This document shows positions 53,202-63,121 of a DNA stretch of 64,000 nucleotides, piece after piece. The position numbers and the translations under genes were made by a program. The DNA comes from Acidobacteria bacterium 28-1 (GTDB taxonomy: Bacteria > Acidobacteriota > Blastocatellia > Pyrinomonadales > Pyrinomonadaceae). The notes under the pieces were generated by a model. It had not been told where the DNA came from. It worked only from the letters and a program-made list of their open reading frames with translations, and did not search any database. The DNA is taken from the NCBI GenBank assembly GCA_002050365.1, contig MWYZ01000085.1:90016-154015 (forward strand), in the 5' to 3' direction. The number at the start of each line of letters is the position of its first letter. Position 1 is the first letter of the stretch.

Positions 53202-53207
53202 TTAAAC
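53141..53207. repeat. 67-bp palindromic repeat, copy 2
   Basis: Inverted relative to the copy at 23921-23987 and of identical length; shared stretches include CACGGCTGAAGC and CTCTAAAC (read on the minus strand). Its edge supplies the GTTTAA that ends the HD-domain gene. Confidence 0.75.
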
Positions 53208-53753
53208 TTTTGGCTTTTCAATCGCCTCACGCGCCGCTGCGACTAATTCGTCAAAATAATTTTCCAGATTCTCATCCACGCCGCGCAATCCATCAATAAC
53301 TTTCTCGCCCCATTCGACGTATTCGCGCCGTCTTTTATCTGACCAGCCGTCGGGCGGATTTTCGCTCACGTCGCGGATATTGCTGATTTTATCGCCGAGT
53401 TTAATGTATTTTGCGCCGTTCGATAAATGTGGCGCGTGTTCGATTTGTTTTTGCTTTCGCTCGGCTTTCGGCAGAGATTTATCGTCAGTAACTTCCAAAA
53501 CCATCTCGCAGACTCCGGCACCGAAAAGTTCAGTAATTTCCTTCTTTGTCGTTTCCGTGTCCTCAATTGTATCGTGCAGAACGGCGGCTATCAGAACATC
53601 GTAATCTTTGACTTTTCCGACATCCGCCAAAAGATTTAAAACTTCTAACGGATGATTAATATACGGTTGTTCGTCCGCGCCTTTGCGCTTTTGAGTGGAA
53701 TGTTTTTTGGCGGCGAAATTGATTGCTTGAATTAGCGTTGTTAAATTATTCAT
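53202..53753 (-). CDS. HD-domain hydrolase, SpoT/MESH1-like
   Basis: 183 residues of the small-alarmone-hydrolase type: QPYINHPLEVLNLLADVG (His), AAVLHDTIEDTETT (His-Asp and Glu-Asp) and KLGDKISNIRDV (Asp). It lacks a synthetase or TGS domain. Such proteins hydrolyse (p)ppGpp or NADPH with manganese. The C-terminus (EKPKV) and stop sit at the edge of the 67-bp repeat. Confidence 0.88.
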   Translation of the reverse strand: MNNLTTLIQAINFAAKKHSTQKRKGADEQPYINHPLEVLNLLADVGKVKDYDVLIAAVLHDTIEDTETTKKEITELFGAGVCEMVLEVTDDKSLPKAERKQKQIEHAPHLSNGAKYIKLGDKISNIRDVSENPPDGWSDKRRREYVEWGEKVIDGLRGVDENLENYFDELVAAAREAIEKPKV

Positions 53754-53836
53754 ATTTCAGTTTATTACACAAAGAAAAAAGGTCAAGAGCAAATTTATCA
53801 CTCTTGACCTAAACTTTTTCACTTCACTTTTTTAAC

Positions 53837-55714
53837 TTATCGCGTAACTTCAATAGTCAAAACCTGTTGCCCGGAAACAATAAATTCAGCCGGCGCGAGT
53901 TCCTGTTCGGTCAAAACGGTCAACAGTGTCGGTTTGAAACCGCCTGCCGTTCTATCATTGTTCAAAGTTGCCAGCATTGACGGCGGTAGATTTGGCAACT
54001 CGCTTGCGCCGATAACCGCGCCGTTCGTTACCCGGTAAGTTTGCACATAAAGGCGGTCGTTCTTTCTTATTTCGTTGATAGTTTTAACGAGTTCTTTTAA
54101 ATCTTTCGGTACGAATTGACGCGACGCAGATGCGTATTGAAGCGAGCCGCCGTCGGCGACGGTGACGAGAAGTTTTCCGCTCGGCGTGTCCGACGGAATT
54201 TGCACGGGAATTTTCTGCGAAAAAACTTTGCCCGTATCGGTTCGCACAAACGCTTGGACTTCAAATGTTTCACCGGCTTTAACTTCCGTTCGGTCAAGCG
54301 CGATTCGTTCGAGAATCGCGGTTTTGCTTCCGTCAGACGAACTTAAATTCAAATTTATTTCGGTAATTTCTACATTATCGAAGCGGCTGTCGAGAAGCGC
54401 GTTGACGGGGACGGCAACCGACGAGGCGGCAATTTGCGAGGCTTGCATTCCGGTAAAACGGCGTTCGAGCTTTACCGTCTGCTGATTCTTCAATTTGATT
54501 TCGCCTTTCAGTTCAATCATCGAATCGCCCAACCCGCGCTCGTTCGCCACAATTGAATTGTAAACCGTCATATTAAGCAGAAGCGGTGTCAAAAACTCGT
54601 CTTTCACCACTTCAAAACTTAAAGTTTCCTGCCCGTTGCGGCTCGTTTCGAGATTGATTTTGACGGGGATCATTTTCGGCGACTGACCAAGTTTGCCGAA
54701 AACGCCGGTCGCGCGATCTTGCGTCATCGTGCCGACCATTGCGCTCGGCACGGCGAGTTTGAAAGAGTTGGCGACGCTTGGAATAACCGTTACAACGCTC
54801 GATTCGGACATCGGCAGATCTGACGTTCCGAGACTCAAAAACGGATGACCGAAGGCGTAAATTTTATCCGCGTCGCGCATCGTTACCGTGCCGCTCGCCG
54901 CTAAGCTGTAATCGCCGCGCGTGAGCTGCATCGAAACCGACGCGCCGCCTTGCAAAGTCGCTTCATCGGCAACTTTTAATGGGGAGATTCGCGCCGCGCC
55001 GCCGACGGCTGAGACAGGAAATAAGCCGACGGAAACGAGTTGCGGCGCAAACCTATTAAGAGTTTCCTGCGAAAAACCGCTAAAGGAAATGGGCGTGGCA
55101 ATCGGTTGAAAAGATTGTCCGGCGACCTGATTCAAAGGCGAGTTCGCGCTCGTATTTGCCAAAATTGAATTGGAAACCGCCACCGTGCCGATTGGAAAAT
55201 TCGGTTTCCAATCGGTCGAAGCCAATTCTGCAAACGAAAACGCGCGCGGCTCTTTCGCCTTTATTTTCAAATTTTGTTTTTGCTCGAAAATATCCAGCAT
55301 TTGAGCAATCGGCGTGATGCCGCAAATCGGCTCTTTCGAGAAAGGAAAGCTGTAGGAAATCGCGCCGACGAGTTTGCCGTTAATATAAACGGGCGAGCCT
55401 GACATTCCCGCAAAGACGCTCGTTCGATCGGCACTTCCGCCCGAAATGCGCCCGACAATCATATCCTGTTTCGGTCCGACCGCGCCGGGAACGATGCCCA
55501 AAATCTCAACCTGAAATTCTTCAGGTGCCGAGCCGCGAAAAACCGTCCGCGCCGTCCCGCGCATTCCTTCCTTCAATTCGGAAAGCGGAAAAAATTGTAC
55601 GGCGGGCATTTTGACATTGACAGTTTTTGAATCGCTTTTGGCTTGAGTTTGCCCAAAGATAGTCAAACAAAATGCAGAAATAATCAGCAGGGAAGCGAAA
55701 AATTTGGCTTTCAT
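53837..55714 (-). CDS. Secreted SpoIVB-type (S55) peptidase-domain protein
   Basis: 625 residues: signal peptide (FFASLLIISAFCLTIFGQ), an N-terminal S55-like domain (SELKEGMRGTARTVFRG, VPGAVGPKQDMIVGRI, FAGMSGSPVYINGKLVGAI with the candidate catalytic Ser) and DADKIYAFGHPFL with a His. The C-terminal half is beta-rich and unassigned. S55 proteins with a SpoIVB-like domain are widespread in Acidobacteriota outside sporulation. Role unknown; it may process or bind envelope proteins. Confidence 0.85.
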   Translation of the reverse strand: MKAKFFASLLIISAFCLTIFGQTQAKSDSKTVNVKMPAVQFFPLSELKEGMRGTARTVFRGSAPEEFQVEILGIVPGAVGPKQDMIVGRISGGSADRTSVFAGMSGSPVYINGKLVGAISYSFPFSKEPICGITPIAQMLDIFEQKQNLKIKAKEPRAFSFAELASTDWKPNFPIGTVAVSNSILANTSANSPLNQVAGQSFQPIATPISFSGFSQETLNRFAPQLVSVGLFPVSAVGGAARISPLKVADEATLQGGASVSMQLTRGDYSLAASGTVTMRDADKIYAFGHPFLSLGTSDLPMSESSVVTVIPSVANSFKLAVPSAMVGTMTQDRATGVFGKLGQSPKMIPVKINLETSRNGQETLSFEVVKDEFLTPLLLNMTVYNSIVANERGLGDSMIELKGEIKLKNQQTVKLERRFTGMQASQIAASSVAVPVNALLDSRFDNVEITEINLNLSSSDGSKTAILERIALDRTEVKAGETFEVQAFVRTDTGKVFSQKIPVQIPSDTPSGKLLVTVADGGSLQYASASRQFVPKDLKELVKTINEIRKNDRLYVQTYRVTNGAVIGASELPNLPPSMLATLNNDRTAGGFKPTLLTVLTEQELAPAEFIVSGQQVLTIEVTR

Positions 55715-56181
55715 AATTATAATAAAACTCTTCCTTTTCTAAGGATTTTTATAGTAACATTTTCGATAGCTTACCGAAAGTCTTTTTTCAAGGGCTGGCA
55801 TTTAAGACTCGCAAAACCGATTCCAAGTTGTATTTTCTTTACTCCTAAATTCTATTTATAAATTATGGCACAAAGAAAATATCTTTTTAAGAGTTTTTAC
55901 CGGCTTATATTTCCGGTAGTTTTATTGTTGAGGGTAATTTAGAATTTAAGATTCAGAATTCAAAACCCGAGACCAAAATCTTAAATCGGCGTTGCACAAA
56001 AATTAAGTAAAAACAGTGGCAATAAAAGCATATCGCTTTTCACGTCCGGGTTGGCGTTCTCGTTGATGGTCAAACCGCAAAGCGTATGCTGCGTAAAAAG
56101 AACTGTAAATGCCATCGCCGTTTTCTGGCAAAAGATGTTCAACTTCCCACGTAAGTTACTTAATGGTTTAATACACTGTAT
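55715..56181. other. Gap of about 470 bases with repeat phrases and a coding-like relic
   Basis: Contains TTTAAGATTCAGAATTC-type tracts (about 55936-55980), which recur near 59345-59390. From 56158 to 56003 the minus strand reads TWEVEHLLPENGDGIYSSFY and AYALRFDHQRERQPGREKRY, protein-like but unrecognised and without a start. Probably the end of a deleted gene. Confidence 0.45.
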
Positions 56182-58983
56182 ATGCAAATTGTTTCATTCA
56201 TATTCATGTCAAGAAGTATTCGTTTTGCGTTAAGTTCTATTGCCTTTGCTATCTTCTTGCTTTTCTTAGTTGGATATACAAATGGCAGTATTCATAAAAA
56301 CAAATTATCCCCGTTTATTAAACCGTTAACCCAACTCGTTAAACTCATTGCTGCTAATCAAGAAATTAAACCAACTCCCATTTATATAAAGCTGGAAATT
56401 GAAGATTTTGCAGGTGTTGGTGCACAAGATTCAGCTGCTTGGCAACAAAATATGTCTTGGCATCCGCAGTGGAGTCGTGGAGGTGCTTCAGGTTGGTGGG
56501 GAGTAAAAGGATTAGCAACCGCTGCAACAGGTGGAATTACTAAAGAGATTTATATACCACAGAATGGTGAATACTCGCTCTGGATGCGTTATCAGGATTA
56601 TACAGGTAAAGCAGAGCCTTTTAATGTTATTGTCAATTATACTGGGGGGCATTCCAAAGCTGAGTTTGGACGCATGGATGTCAACACGCAACCTCATCCA
56701 GAAATTCGGTGGAATTACGCTTGGGATAAAAAAAATCTCAACCTGAAAAAAGGTGTCGCTAAAATAAGTATTTTGCTTGAACAAACGGCAGAAGTACCTC
56801 GTGATATAGATGCGTTAGTTCTCACAAACGATGCGAATTGGAATCCTAAAGAACGCGGTTTTCCGCCACAGGCTTATTCAAATTACTTACTAAAATGGTC
56901 ACAAAAACGAGAGCCTCTAAAACCGCTGATTGAAATAAACAAAGAGCTTCGCTCTATTCCGCAAGCATGGCTTCTACCTAAAACGGCAGGACGTGATTTT
57001 TGGTATTTTGGAGCAACAACGATAGTTCCCGGTTATCCATTTCCAATTAGTATTCTACCTGAAGTTGGAAATCCAAATAGCGCAAAAGCCTTTGTGGCAC
57101 GTTACGGAGCCAATCCGCAATCTGCTCCGATCTTCAGTAACCCAATTACCGGTATCCAAATACATATCTCTCAAGTAAGTGAATTACTAAAACCTGACAA
57201 CCCGTTGCGTCAATACATTTTGACCAATAAGCGTCCGTTTGTTATTGTCGGCAACTATGGCTCAGCGGGTAAAATACCAAACTCCTATCAGCAACTTGAA
57301 AAAACCTTTGGTAATCTTTGGGTCGGAATTATCTCAGGTGAAAATAGTTACCTGACTATCCCCTTCTCTCCAGAAAATATTCCCGTCGGTAGCGATTTCA
57401 AAAATGCCAATTATCAATGGTTACTAACCAACGGTAAAAGTAAATGGCAACAAATGATTAATTCAGATTGGGCTTCAACCGTTCCAAATCCTTTTGAGAA
57501 AATGATTCTTGCCCTCAGTGTTGGAACGTCCCCACACATTCATCAATTAGCGGAGTCCGGAGCAAAAACACTTGGCACAGAATCAGCAGCGGCTATGCCA
57601 TATTTCCAAGGGCAAGCAGCTTTTGCACGCGGTGCCGGACGGCAATATAATAAGCCTTGGAATTGGTATTTTGGCGCATCTTTTGGCAGTGCTATCCGTA
57701 CATTCACCAGTGAAGATCCGTATATTATTGATTTGGATGGGTTGAAGATAAACAGTCGCAATGCCACGATTGGACCTTCACTGGCTCATATCCGTCGCGC
57801 ACTGCTCTTCGCTTATCTTCAAGGTGCAAGTTTTTTTCATCCTGAGCAAGGCTATAACCTGTTTGATACTAACGGACAGCTTAATCAGATGGGATGGTCG
57901 TATGACGAAATGCTTCGACTAGCAACAAAACATCCTAATCGTGGAGTCATAAATACTCCAGTGGCAATACTTCTAGATAAAGCTCATGGGTGGGACAAAT
58001 ATACCTACAATGGAATGCGACTCTGGGATAAAAAACCGTTAGAACGCCCGGATCAAATGATTAATCAATTTTTCAATGTTGCTTACTTTCCTTTCCCGAA
58101 AAATGAAGGCGACGCGGCAAATGATCTTAACGTTCCATTTCCTAACGGATATTTTGGGGACATTTTTGATGTGTTGGTAACATCACCCACTCAAATGGAT
58201 TCATTGCAAGCCTATCCGGCTGTATTCTGTCTGGGTGATACACGACTAGATGCAAAATGGGCAGAACGACTCAGAAAATATGTCAATGACGGGGGAACAT
58301 TAGTAATTAACGCAGAACAAGTTGTAGCGGGATTTGATGAATCTTTCCTGGGAGTGAGGCTACAAAACAAGCAAAAAGAGTCTAACGGGGTTGTGTGCGA
58401 ACGTGATAATGAAAAAATTGTCGGTACACCTTTTCCATATCAAGAGGCAACCGCCACCTCTGCCCGCGTTATCGCCCGTGCTTCAAATGGCGATCCTATT
58501 GCTTTTGTCAACAAAGTCGGCCAAGGTCAGGTAATTTTGACAACCCCCTCATATTTAATGGGATACGATGAAGTATCTATGCCCTATATGGCGCATCTTT
58601 TGTTGGAACTCACCAGCGGTCTGCAACCTGTTGAAGTGCGCGGTGATTGTCAATATTTCGTCAACCTTCGTCCAGACGGCTACGTGATAACTTTAAGCAA
58701 TAATGAGGGGTTGGTAAAAATGTCTTATTCCCCTGCTGCGATGGATATGAGCAAGACTGCTGAAATTACATTGCGAATAAAGGATAAACCTGTCGTTACT
58801 GAGGATTGGATTGGCGAAGACGCGCGTCCCTGGAGTTTTCCAAATGAATGGTTGCCAGAATATACACAACCAAAACAGTTATCGTGGCAACAAGAAGGAA
58901 ACTATTATAAAACGACCGTCAAACTCTTGCCGGGTGAAATACGTGCTTACTTTATCAAAACAACAAACCTGAAAGTTCAATAG
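56182..58983 (+). CDS. Large exported protein with carbohydrate-binding-like N-terminus
   Basis: 933 residues from the ATG at 56182; the ATG at 56206 (MSRSIRFALSSIAFAIFLLF) gives a more usual signal peptide. The N-terminal domain resembles a sugar-binding beta-sandwich (IKLEIEDFAGVGAQDSAAW, YSLWMRYQDY). The middle (YLQGASFFHPEQGYNLFDTN) looks like the rim of a glycosidase-type barrel. Near residues 640-800 a glutaminase-like fold as in beta-galactosidase trimerisation domains is suggested (FDVLVTSPTQMDSLQAYPAV, RLRKYVNDGGTLVI). An extracellular glycoside-active enzyme is the best guess. Codon use differs from neighbours, as in the YfhO-like gene. Confidence 0.7.
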   Translation: MQIVSFIFMSRSIRFALSSIAFAIFLLFLVGYTNGSIHKNKLSPFIKPLTQLVKLIAANQEIKPTPIYIKLEIEDFAGVGAQDSAAWQQNMSWHPQWSRGGASGWWGVKGLATAATGGITKEIYIPQNGEYSLWMRYQDYTGKAEPFNVIVNYTGGHSKAEFGRMDVNTQPHPEIRWNYAWDKKNLNLKKGVAKISILLEQTAEVPRDIDALVLTNDANWNPKERGFPPQAYSNYLLKWSQKREPLKPLIEINKELRSIPQAWLLPKTAGRDFWYFGATTIVPGYPFPISILPEVGNPNSAKAFVARYGANPQSAPIFSNPITGIQIHISQVSELLKPDNPLRQYILTNKRPFVIVGNYGSAGKIPNSYQQLEKTFGNLWVGIISGENSYLTIPFSPENIPVGSDFKNANYQWLLTNGKSKWQQMINSDWASTVPNPFEKMILALSVGTSPHIHQLAESGAKTLGTESAAAMPYFQGQAAFARGAGRQYNKPWNWYFGASFGSAIRTFTSEDPYIIDLDGLKINSRNATIGPSLAHIRRALLFAYLQGASFFHPEQGYNLFDTNGQLNQMGWSYDEMLRLATKHPNRGVINTPVAILLDKAHGWDKYTYNGMRLWDKKPLERPDQMINQFFNVAYFPFPKNEGDAANDLNVPFPNGYFGDIFDVLVTSPTQMDSLQAYPAVFCLGDTRLDAKWAERLRKYVNDGGTLVINAEQVVAGFDESFLGVRLQNKQKESNGVVCERDNEKIVGTPFPYQEATATSARVIARASNGDPIAFVNKVGQGQVILTTPSYLMGYDEVSMPYMAHLLLELTSGLQPVEVRGDCQYFVNLRPDGYVITLSNNEGLVKMSYSPAAMDMSKTAEITLRIKDKPVVTEDWIGEDARPWSFPNEWLPEYTQPKQLSWQQEGNYYKTTVKLLPGEIRAYFIKTTNLKVQ

Positions 58984-59010
58984 AGCCTGTCTGGAAATTA
59001 AATGTTAAAT

Positions 59011-59150
59011 TGTTTCAAAAACGACCTTTTTGAAACAATTTACAATCGCCTTAAATAATAATTAAAGCCCAATAAAACATAGATTACCTAATGTGTGTCA
59101 TAAATCGTCCCATAACTAAAATCTCAAAACTAAACCCATTAGCTGACTTT
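59011..59150 (-). repeat. Dispersed repeat, family A (inverted copy)
   Basis: Begins with the hairpin TGTTTCAAAAACGACC/TTTTTGAAACA (59011-59036). Read on the minus strand it also carries TTATGGGACGATTTATGACA, as in the copy at 22100-22245. It starts 28 bases after the stop of the large exported protein and may terminate it. Confidence 0.65.
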
Positions 59151-59166
59151 TAAGGCAAAGAAAAAA

Positions 59167-59265
59167 TGTCCGAAAACAGTAGATTGTGGTCGCCGAAAAA
59201 TGGAGAAACAAAAGCCTGTGAAAATCAAGGGTCGAGTGGATCAAAATCTACGAGGTTTTCGGACA
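59167..59265. mobile_element. MITE-like element, 99 bp
   Basis: Left end TGTCCGAAAACAGTAGATT and right end AATCTACGAGGTTTTCGGACA are complementary except for a short bulge. TGTCCG-type ends are typical of several IS families. No gene inside and no clear target duplication. Confidence 0.6.
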
Positions 59266-59383
59266 CATTCCAAAGTATTCTATTTTTATGAGCATTTTTG
59301 ATTTTTGTGAGAGAATTAATTTTGTGCGACGCTTCTCAAAACCTAAATTTTGAATCTTAAATTCTGAGTCTTGAATCTTAAAT

Positions 59384-60082
59384 TCAAAAATCAATCTTCT
59401 TATTACTGTGTCCGTTTGTTTTGGCGGTTTTGTGAATTTCCGCGCTTTCTTCCATTTTGCTAACCGTTTTGATAAGAATTTCGCGTAAGCGTTCGAGCCG
59501 TTCAACGGTCGAGCGGGTTTCCAATAATTGATATTTCAAATCAGGTTCGAGATTAAACGCAGCCGTCACTAAAAACGAGAGTGCTTGCGGGTCAGTTTGC
59601 TGAACGTCGGGGAATGTGCCGCGCTCGCCGCTGAGTTTGTGCGCGGCTTTTGCGATGCGCCGAAAGAGTGTAAAAACTTCGTCCGCTAAAGGATTCAAAA
59701 GATTTTCGTTTTCCTTTTCGTCTTCAAAGAACTCGACATCGCCGACAAGGTACGGCTCGCCCGCGTCAACATAATCAATTAAACGGTAACGAATCAAACC
59801 GACGGTTAAAACGTTCGAGCGTCCGTCGGGCATCGCTTGAACTTCGCGCACTTCTGCCGCGCAGCCGATGCTTCCCGCAAGTGGCTTTTCGATAAAAGTT
59901 TCCTGCGGATTAAAAAATGACACGCCGAACATATTTTTGTCGAGCGCGACATCTTTGAGCATTTGCCGATAGCGCGGCTCAAAAATATGAAGCGGCAAAA
60001 GCTCGTTCGGCAGCAGAACAAGCGGCAGCGGAAACAACGGCAGATGACGAATGCCTGACACTTTTTCGAGAACTTCGGACAT
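59384..60082 (-). CDS. LON-substrate-binding-domain protein
   Basis: 232 residues made of the Lon N-terminal domain only: LPLFPLPLVLLPNELLPLHI, FEPRYRQMLKD, GSIGCAAEVREV, GLIRYRLIDY, then a helical end (LEPDLKYQLLETRSTVERLE). There is no ATPase or protease part. The family is widespread and uncharacterised; it may bind unfolded substrates. Repeat tracts (TTGAATCTTAAATTC) adjoin its 3' end. Confidence 0.88.
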   Translation of the reverse strand: MSEVLEKVSGIRHLPLFPLPLVLLPNELLPLHIFEPRYRQMLKDVALDKNMFGVSFFNPQETFIEKPLAGSIGCAAEVREVQAMPDGRSNVLTVGLIRYRLIDYVDAGEPYLVGDVEFFEDEKENENLLNPLADEVFTLFRRIAKAAHKLSGERGTFPDVQQTDPQALSFLVTAAFNLEPDLKYQLLETRSTVERLERLREILIKTVSKMEESAEIHKTAKTNGHSNKKIDF

Positions 60083-60103
60083 ATTTCTTAGATGCGTTAA
60101 AGC

Positions 60104-60604
60104 CTAAACGCGCCAGAACGTAAATTCCTTTGCTTTTTTATCCCAAAAGACGTGAAACGAATCGCACATTCCGTCGGCGACAGTTATACCTTTACTATTT
60201 TTCGGCAAATTTTTAAGCCTTTTAGCATAATCGGCTTCCAGATATTCGCTGGCAAATTCCACATAATCCTTATCAATATCATCAACGGTAATCACAGCAG
60301 ATTTGACCGAGCAAAGTGAACTTTGGTCTCCCGCATCTTCACCAAATTCGAGCGTCCAGTGTTTTGATTTGCGCGTTACCGAGCCTTTCACGATGCCGAC
60401 CACAAACTTTGCTCCCTTCATACCTCTGACGGCGTAATCGCTGATGCCGTCGTAATCAAAATCGCCTTTTATCTGGCTTTTGGCATTCCATTTAACCGCC
60501 GGATTTTGCTGCGTCAAAAGGCTCAAAGGCGTCACACCCTTCTGTGCGAGCGCGGACGTTCCGCACAATATCAAAATCACAAGCGACAGGAAAATTTTTC
60601 TCAT
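60104..60604 (-). CDS. Secreted hypothetical protein with one FG-GAP-like loop
   Basis: 166 residues: signal peptide (IFLSLVILILCGTSALAQ), then KGDFDYDGISDYAVRG, which looks like a single calcium loop of the FG-GAP type, then a beta-rich domain with two cysteines (SSLCSV, GMCDSF). No family recognised. 21 bases upstream of the LON-domain gene on the same strand. Confidence 0.65.
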   Translation of the reverse strand: MRKIFLSLVILILCGTSALAQKGVTPLSLLTQQNPAVKWNAKSQIKGDFDYDGISDYAVRGMKGAKFVVGIVKGSVTRKSKHWTLEFGEDAGDQSSLCSVKSAVITVDDIDKDYVEFASEYLEADYAKRLKNLPKNSKGITVADGMCDSFHVFWDKKAKEFTFWRV

Positions 60605-60688
60605 AATGATTTATGAATTCGGAAGCCCGCGCGTGAGCAACGGAAAAGGTGATTTAACATTTCAAATTCAAAAACGTTTCGCTTTCGC

Positions 60689-61957
60689 TCACGCGCGAGC
60701 TTCATTTTTTTGCTCTAACTTTAAAGCGATAAAGTCAACAATTTTGTCAGGCGTTTCGTCGCTCAAGGCGAGACGCTTTGCGCCGACGACCGCATCCGCC
60801 ATTTCTTCGACGCGGGTTTTATAACGATTGTCGCGGATGATTAAATCTTCGACGACACGGCGTTCGAGCATCTCGCGCGAAACGTCTTCGCCGACATCTG
60901 CCGCGACCGCATATTCAATCGGCGCGGAATGATTTTTAATGCGAACGTGCAGAGCGTCGGTTAATTCACGCGCTTCTTCGCGGATTTTTTGCAGTTCGAG
61001 ATTTGAATTCGGAAAGCCAAGATGACCGCGCAGAGTTATTTCGTAAATCGGTCTCGGCGCATTCGCATCAAAAGTTTTTGCTTCGCGTTCGACTAATTCC
61101 AAAACAGCTTCGGTAATCTCTTTCGATTCGGCATAACCCGAAACGTCAAACGACAAACGCTGAAACGGACGTTGCCGGTAATCTCTCAAATGCGTGGCGT
61201 TAACTTCATTATTTTCGCCGACGTCGATTAAAAACGCGCCGCGTGTTTCGCGGAATTCGTCAATACTCGTAATTTCCAGCGAGCCGGGATTGAACGCCCA
61301 ATTGTCAATCTCGTAACTTTTATGCGTGTGTCCGAGCGCGACGTAGTCGGTAACGGATTTTAATTCTTTCAAGTTCGCCAGCGATAACGCGGGAATCGGA
61401 TGCGTCTGATGACCTTCGACATCGGTGTGTAATAAAAGAATATGAAATGCGTCTGTTCGACGATTTTCTTTGATGGCTTCGGTCAGCATCGGAATCGCCC
61501 AATTCGCCGACGCGCCATACCAATGCGAGCCGAAAATTCTAGCATTGCCGATGTCAACAAATCCGCCTTTGCCGTTGTCTTCATTCCAGGATTTATAATT
61601 AACTTTCCCATTCTCGTTCGTCGGTTCGAGCAGATATAAAAGATTCCAGTTCGCCAAGCTGCGAAGCCAGCTAAAATCCGTATCATTCGCTTTTTGATCG
61701 TGATTTCCTTCAATCGTGACGCACGGAATACCGTTATCTTTCAAAAGACTCAAACCCGCAAAAGCGTAATTCATCGTCTCCGGCGGCACATTGCGTTTAT
61801 GGAAAAAATCGCCGCCCATTATAACGAAATCAACTCGTTCGCCGATGGCATACTTTTGTAAAACGTCAATCCACGCATCAAAAAAATCGCGCGGTGATTC
61901 GTTAAGTTGATAGCGCGTGCAGCCCAAATGCACGTCGGAGATGTGTAGGAATTTCAT
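60689..61957 (-). CDS. Mre11/SbcD-family metallophosphoesterase (DNA nuclease type)
   Basis: 422 residues. All five phosphoesterase motifs are visible: HISDVHLG, GGDFFH, IEGNHD, LLLHTDVEGH and GHTHKS. The N-terminal arrangement and SRSLANWNLLYLLEP-like insert match DNA-repair exonuclease SbcD/YhaO-type proteins. No SbcC-like ATPase lies next to it. The C-terminal third (VVEDLIIRDNRYKTRVEEMA) is helical and may hold a capping domain. A dinuclear manganese site is expected. Confidence 0.88.
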   Translation of the reverse strand: MKFLHISDVHLGCTRYQLNESPRDFFDAWIDVLQKYAIGERVDFVIMGGDFFHKRNVPPETMNYAFAGLSLLKDNGIPCVTIEGNHDQKANDTDFSWLRSLANWNLLYLLEPTNENGKVNYKSWNEDNGKGGFVDIGNARIFGSHWYGASANWAIPMLTEAIKENRRTDAFHILLLHTDVEGHQTHPIPALSLANLKELKSVTDYVALGHTHKSYEIDNWAFNPGSLEITSIDEFRETRGAFLIDVGENNEVNATHLRDYRQRPFQRLSFDVSGYAESKEITEAVLELVEREAKTFDANAPRPIYEITLRGHLGFPNSNLELQKIREEARELTDALHVRIKNHSAPIEYAVAADVGEDVSREMLERRVVEDLIIRDNRYKTRVEEMADAVVGAKRLALSDETPDKIVDFIALKLEQKNEARA

Positions 61958-62212
61958 AGAAACATTTTACCATTTACCATTTACCATTCAAAATTAATCC
62001 TCGCGTCACTTTTATTAGACATAGCCGTTCATAGAATGCCGGATGAAATTGCCATTTTGCAGACCAGTATTAATGGTTGGCAGAATACATTCACGACAGA
62101 ATATTATTCCCGCTATTTTAAGATTATTCTTACTTCAACAATGGACGGATTGTGAGCAGCAATCCGTCTAATAGTTGACAAATCTATAGTGAGAAGTCTC
62201 AATCAAAGACTG
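61958..62212. other. Upstream gap of the ABC locus
   Basis: Contains one hairpin (GACGGATT/AATCCGTC, 62144-62168) followed by TTGACA near 62175. It may be the promoter region of the ABC genes. No coding-like sequence. Confidence 0.4.
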
Positions 62213-63117
62213 ATGTATTGTATAGAAACGATTAATCTGATTCATAAATTTTCAGAAGATGAAACTGCCTTAAATTGTGTCAATCTTCAGGTTATTGAAA
62301 GCACTATCTACGGTTTTTAGGTCCGAACGGCGCGGGAAAAACTGCGACGCTGCGGTTGATTTTGGGATTGCTCAAAAAACAACACGGCGAGATTTTGGTT
62401 TTCGGAAAGCCATTTGAAAAAAACCGCGTAGAGACTTTAAGAAATATCGGTCCGATGATCGAAAGTCCTTCTATTTACGGGCATCTGACAGCGGTTGAAA
62501 ACTTAAGGATTTTGCAGAAAGTTTATAAATGTCCGAAACGGCGAATTCAGGAAGTGTTGGAATTAGTCGGTTTAGCGCAGACGGGTAATAAAAAGGCGAA
62601 TCAATTTTCGCTCGGAATGAAACAGCGCCTTAGCATTGCGATTGCTCTGCTTCACAATCCGTCTTTGCTGATTTTGGACGAACCGACGAACGGTTAAGAC
62701 CCGAACGGCATTCTTGAAATCAGAGAATTACTGCAAAACCTGAATCAGAATCACGGAGTTACGATTCTGATTTCCAGCCATTTATTGTCCGAAATCGAAA
62801 AATTCGTTATGCATATCGGCATCATCAATCAAGGAAATCTGCTCTTTCAAGGAACTTTAGCCGAATTGGTAAGCAAACGACAGCAAAATTCATTCATAAT
62901 TTTTGAAACGAATGATGACTCTGCGACTTTGCAAATCATCAACGATTTCGGCGTAATTTCGCGGATTGAATCGGGCAAAATTGCGATTCCGATTCTCGAA
63001 AAAGAAACAATTGCCGCAATCAATCAGAAATTGGTGGAAAATAACGTCGAAGTTTATCAAATCAGCAAGATTGAAAATGACTTAGAAAAAATCTTTTTTG
63101 ACGTTATCAGCGAGTAA
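62213..63117 (+). pseudogene. ABC transporter ATPase broken by a frameshift and a nonsense codon
   Basis: From the ATG at 62213 the frame reads MYCIETINLIHKFSEDETAL...STIYGF and then hits TAG because one T is missing from a T-run near 62314-62318. The next frame continues with LGPNGAGKTATLRLILGLLK, the signature FSLGMKQRLS, and LLILDEPTNG. There a TAA (62695-62697) replaces the Leu codon of the D-loop. The end (DPNGILEIRELLQNL, ISSHLLSEIEK) is intact. The family is the lantibiotic/bacitracin-type exporter ATPase. Two lesions make a functional protein unlikely. Confidence 0.85.
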
Positions 63118-63121
63118 AAAA

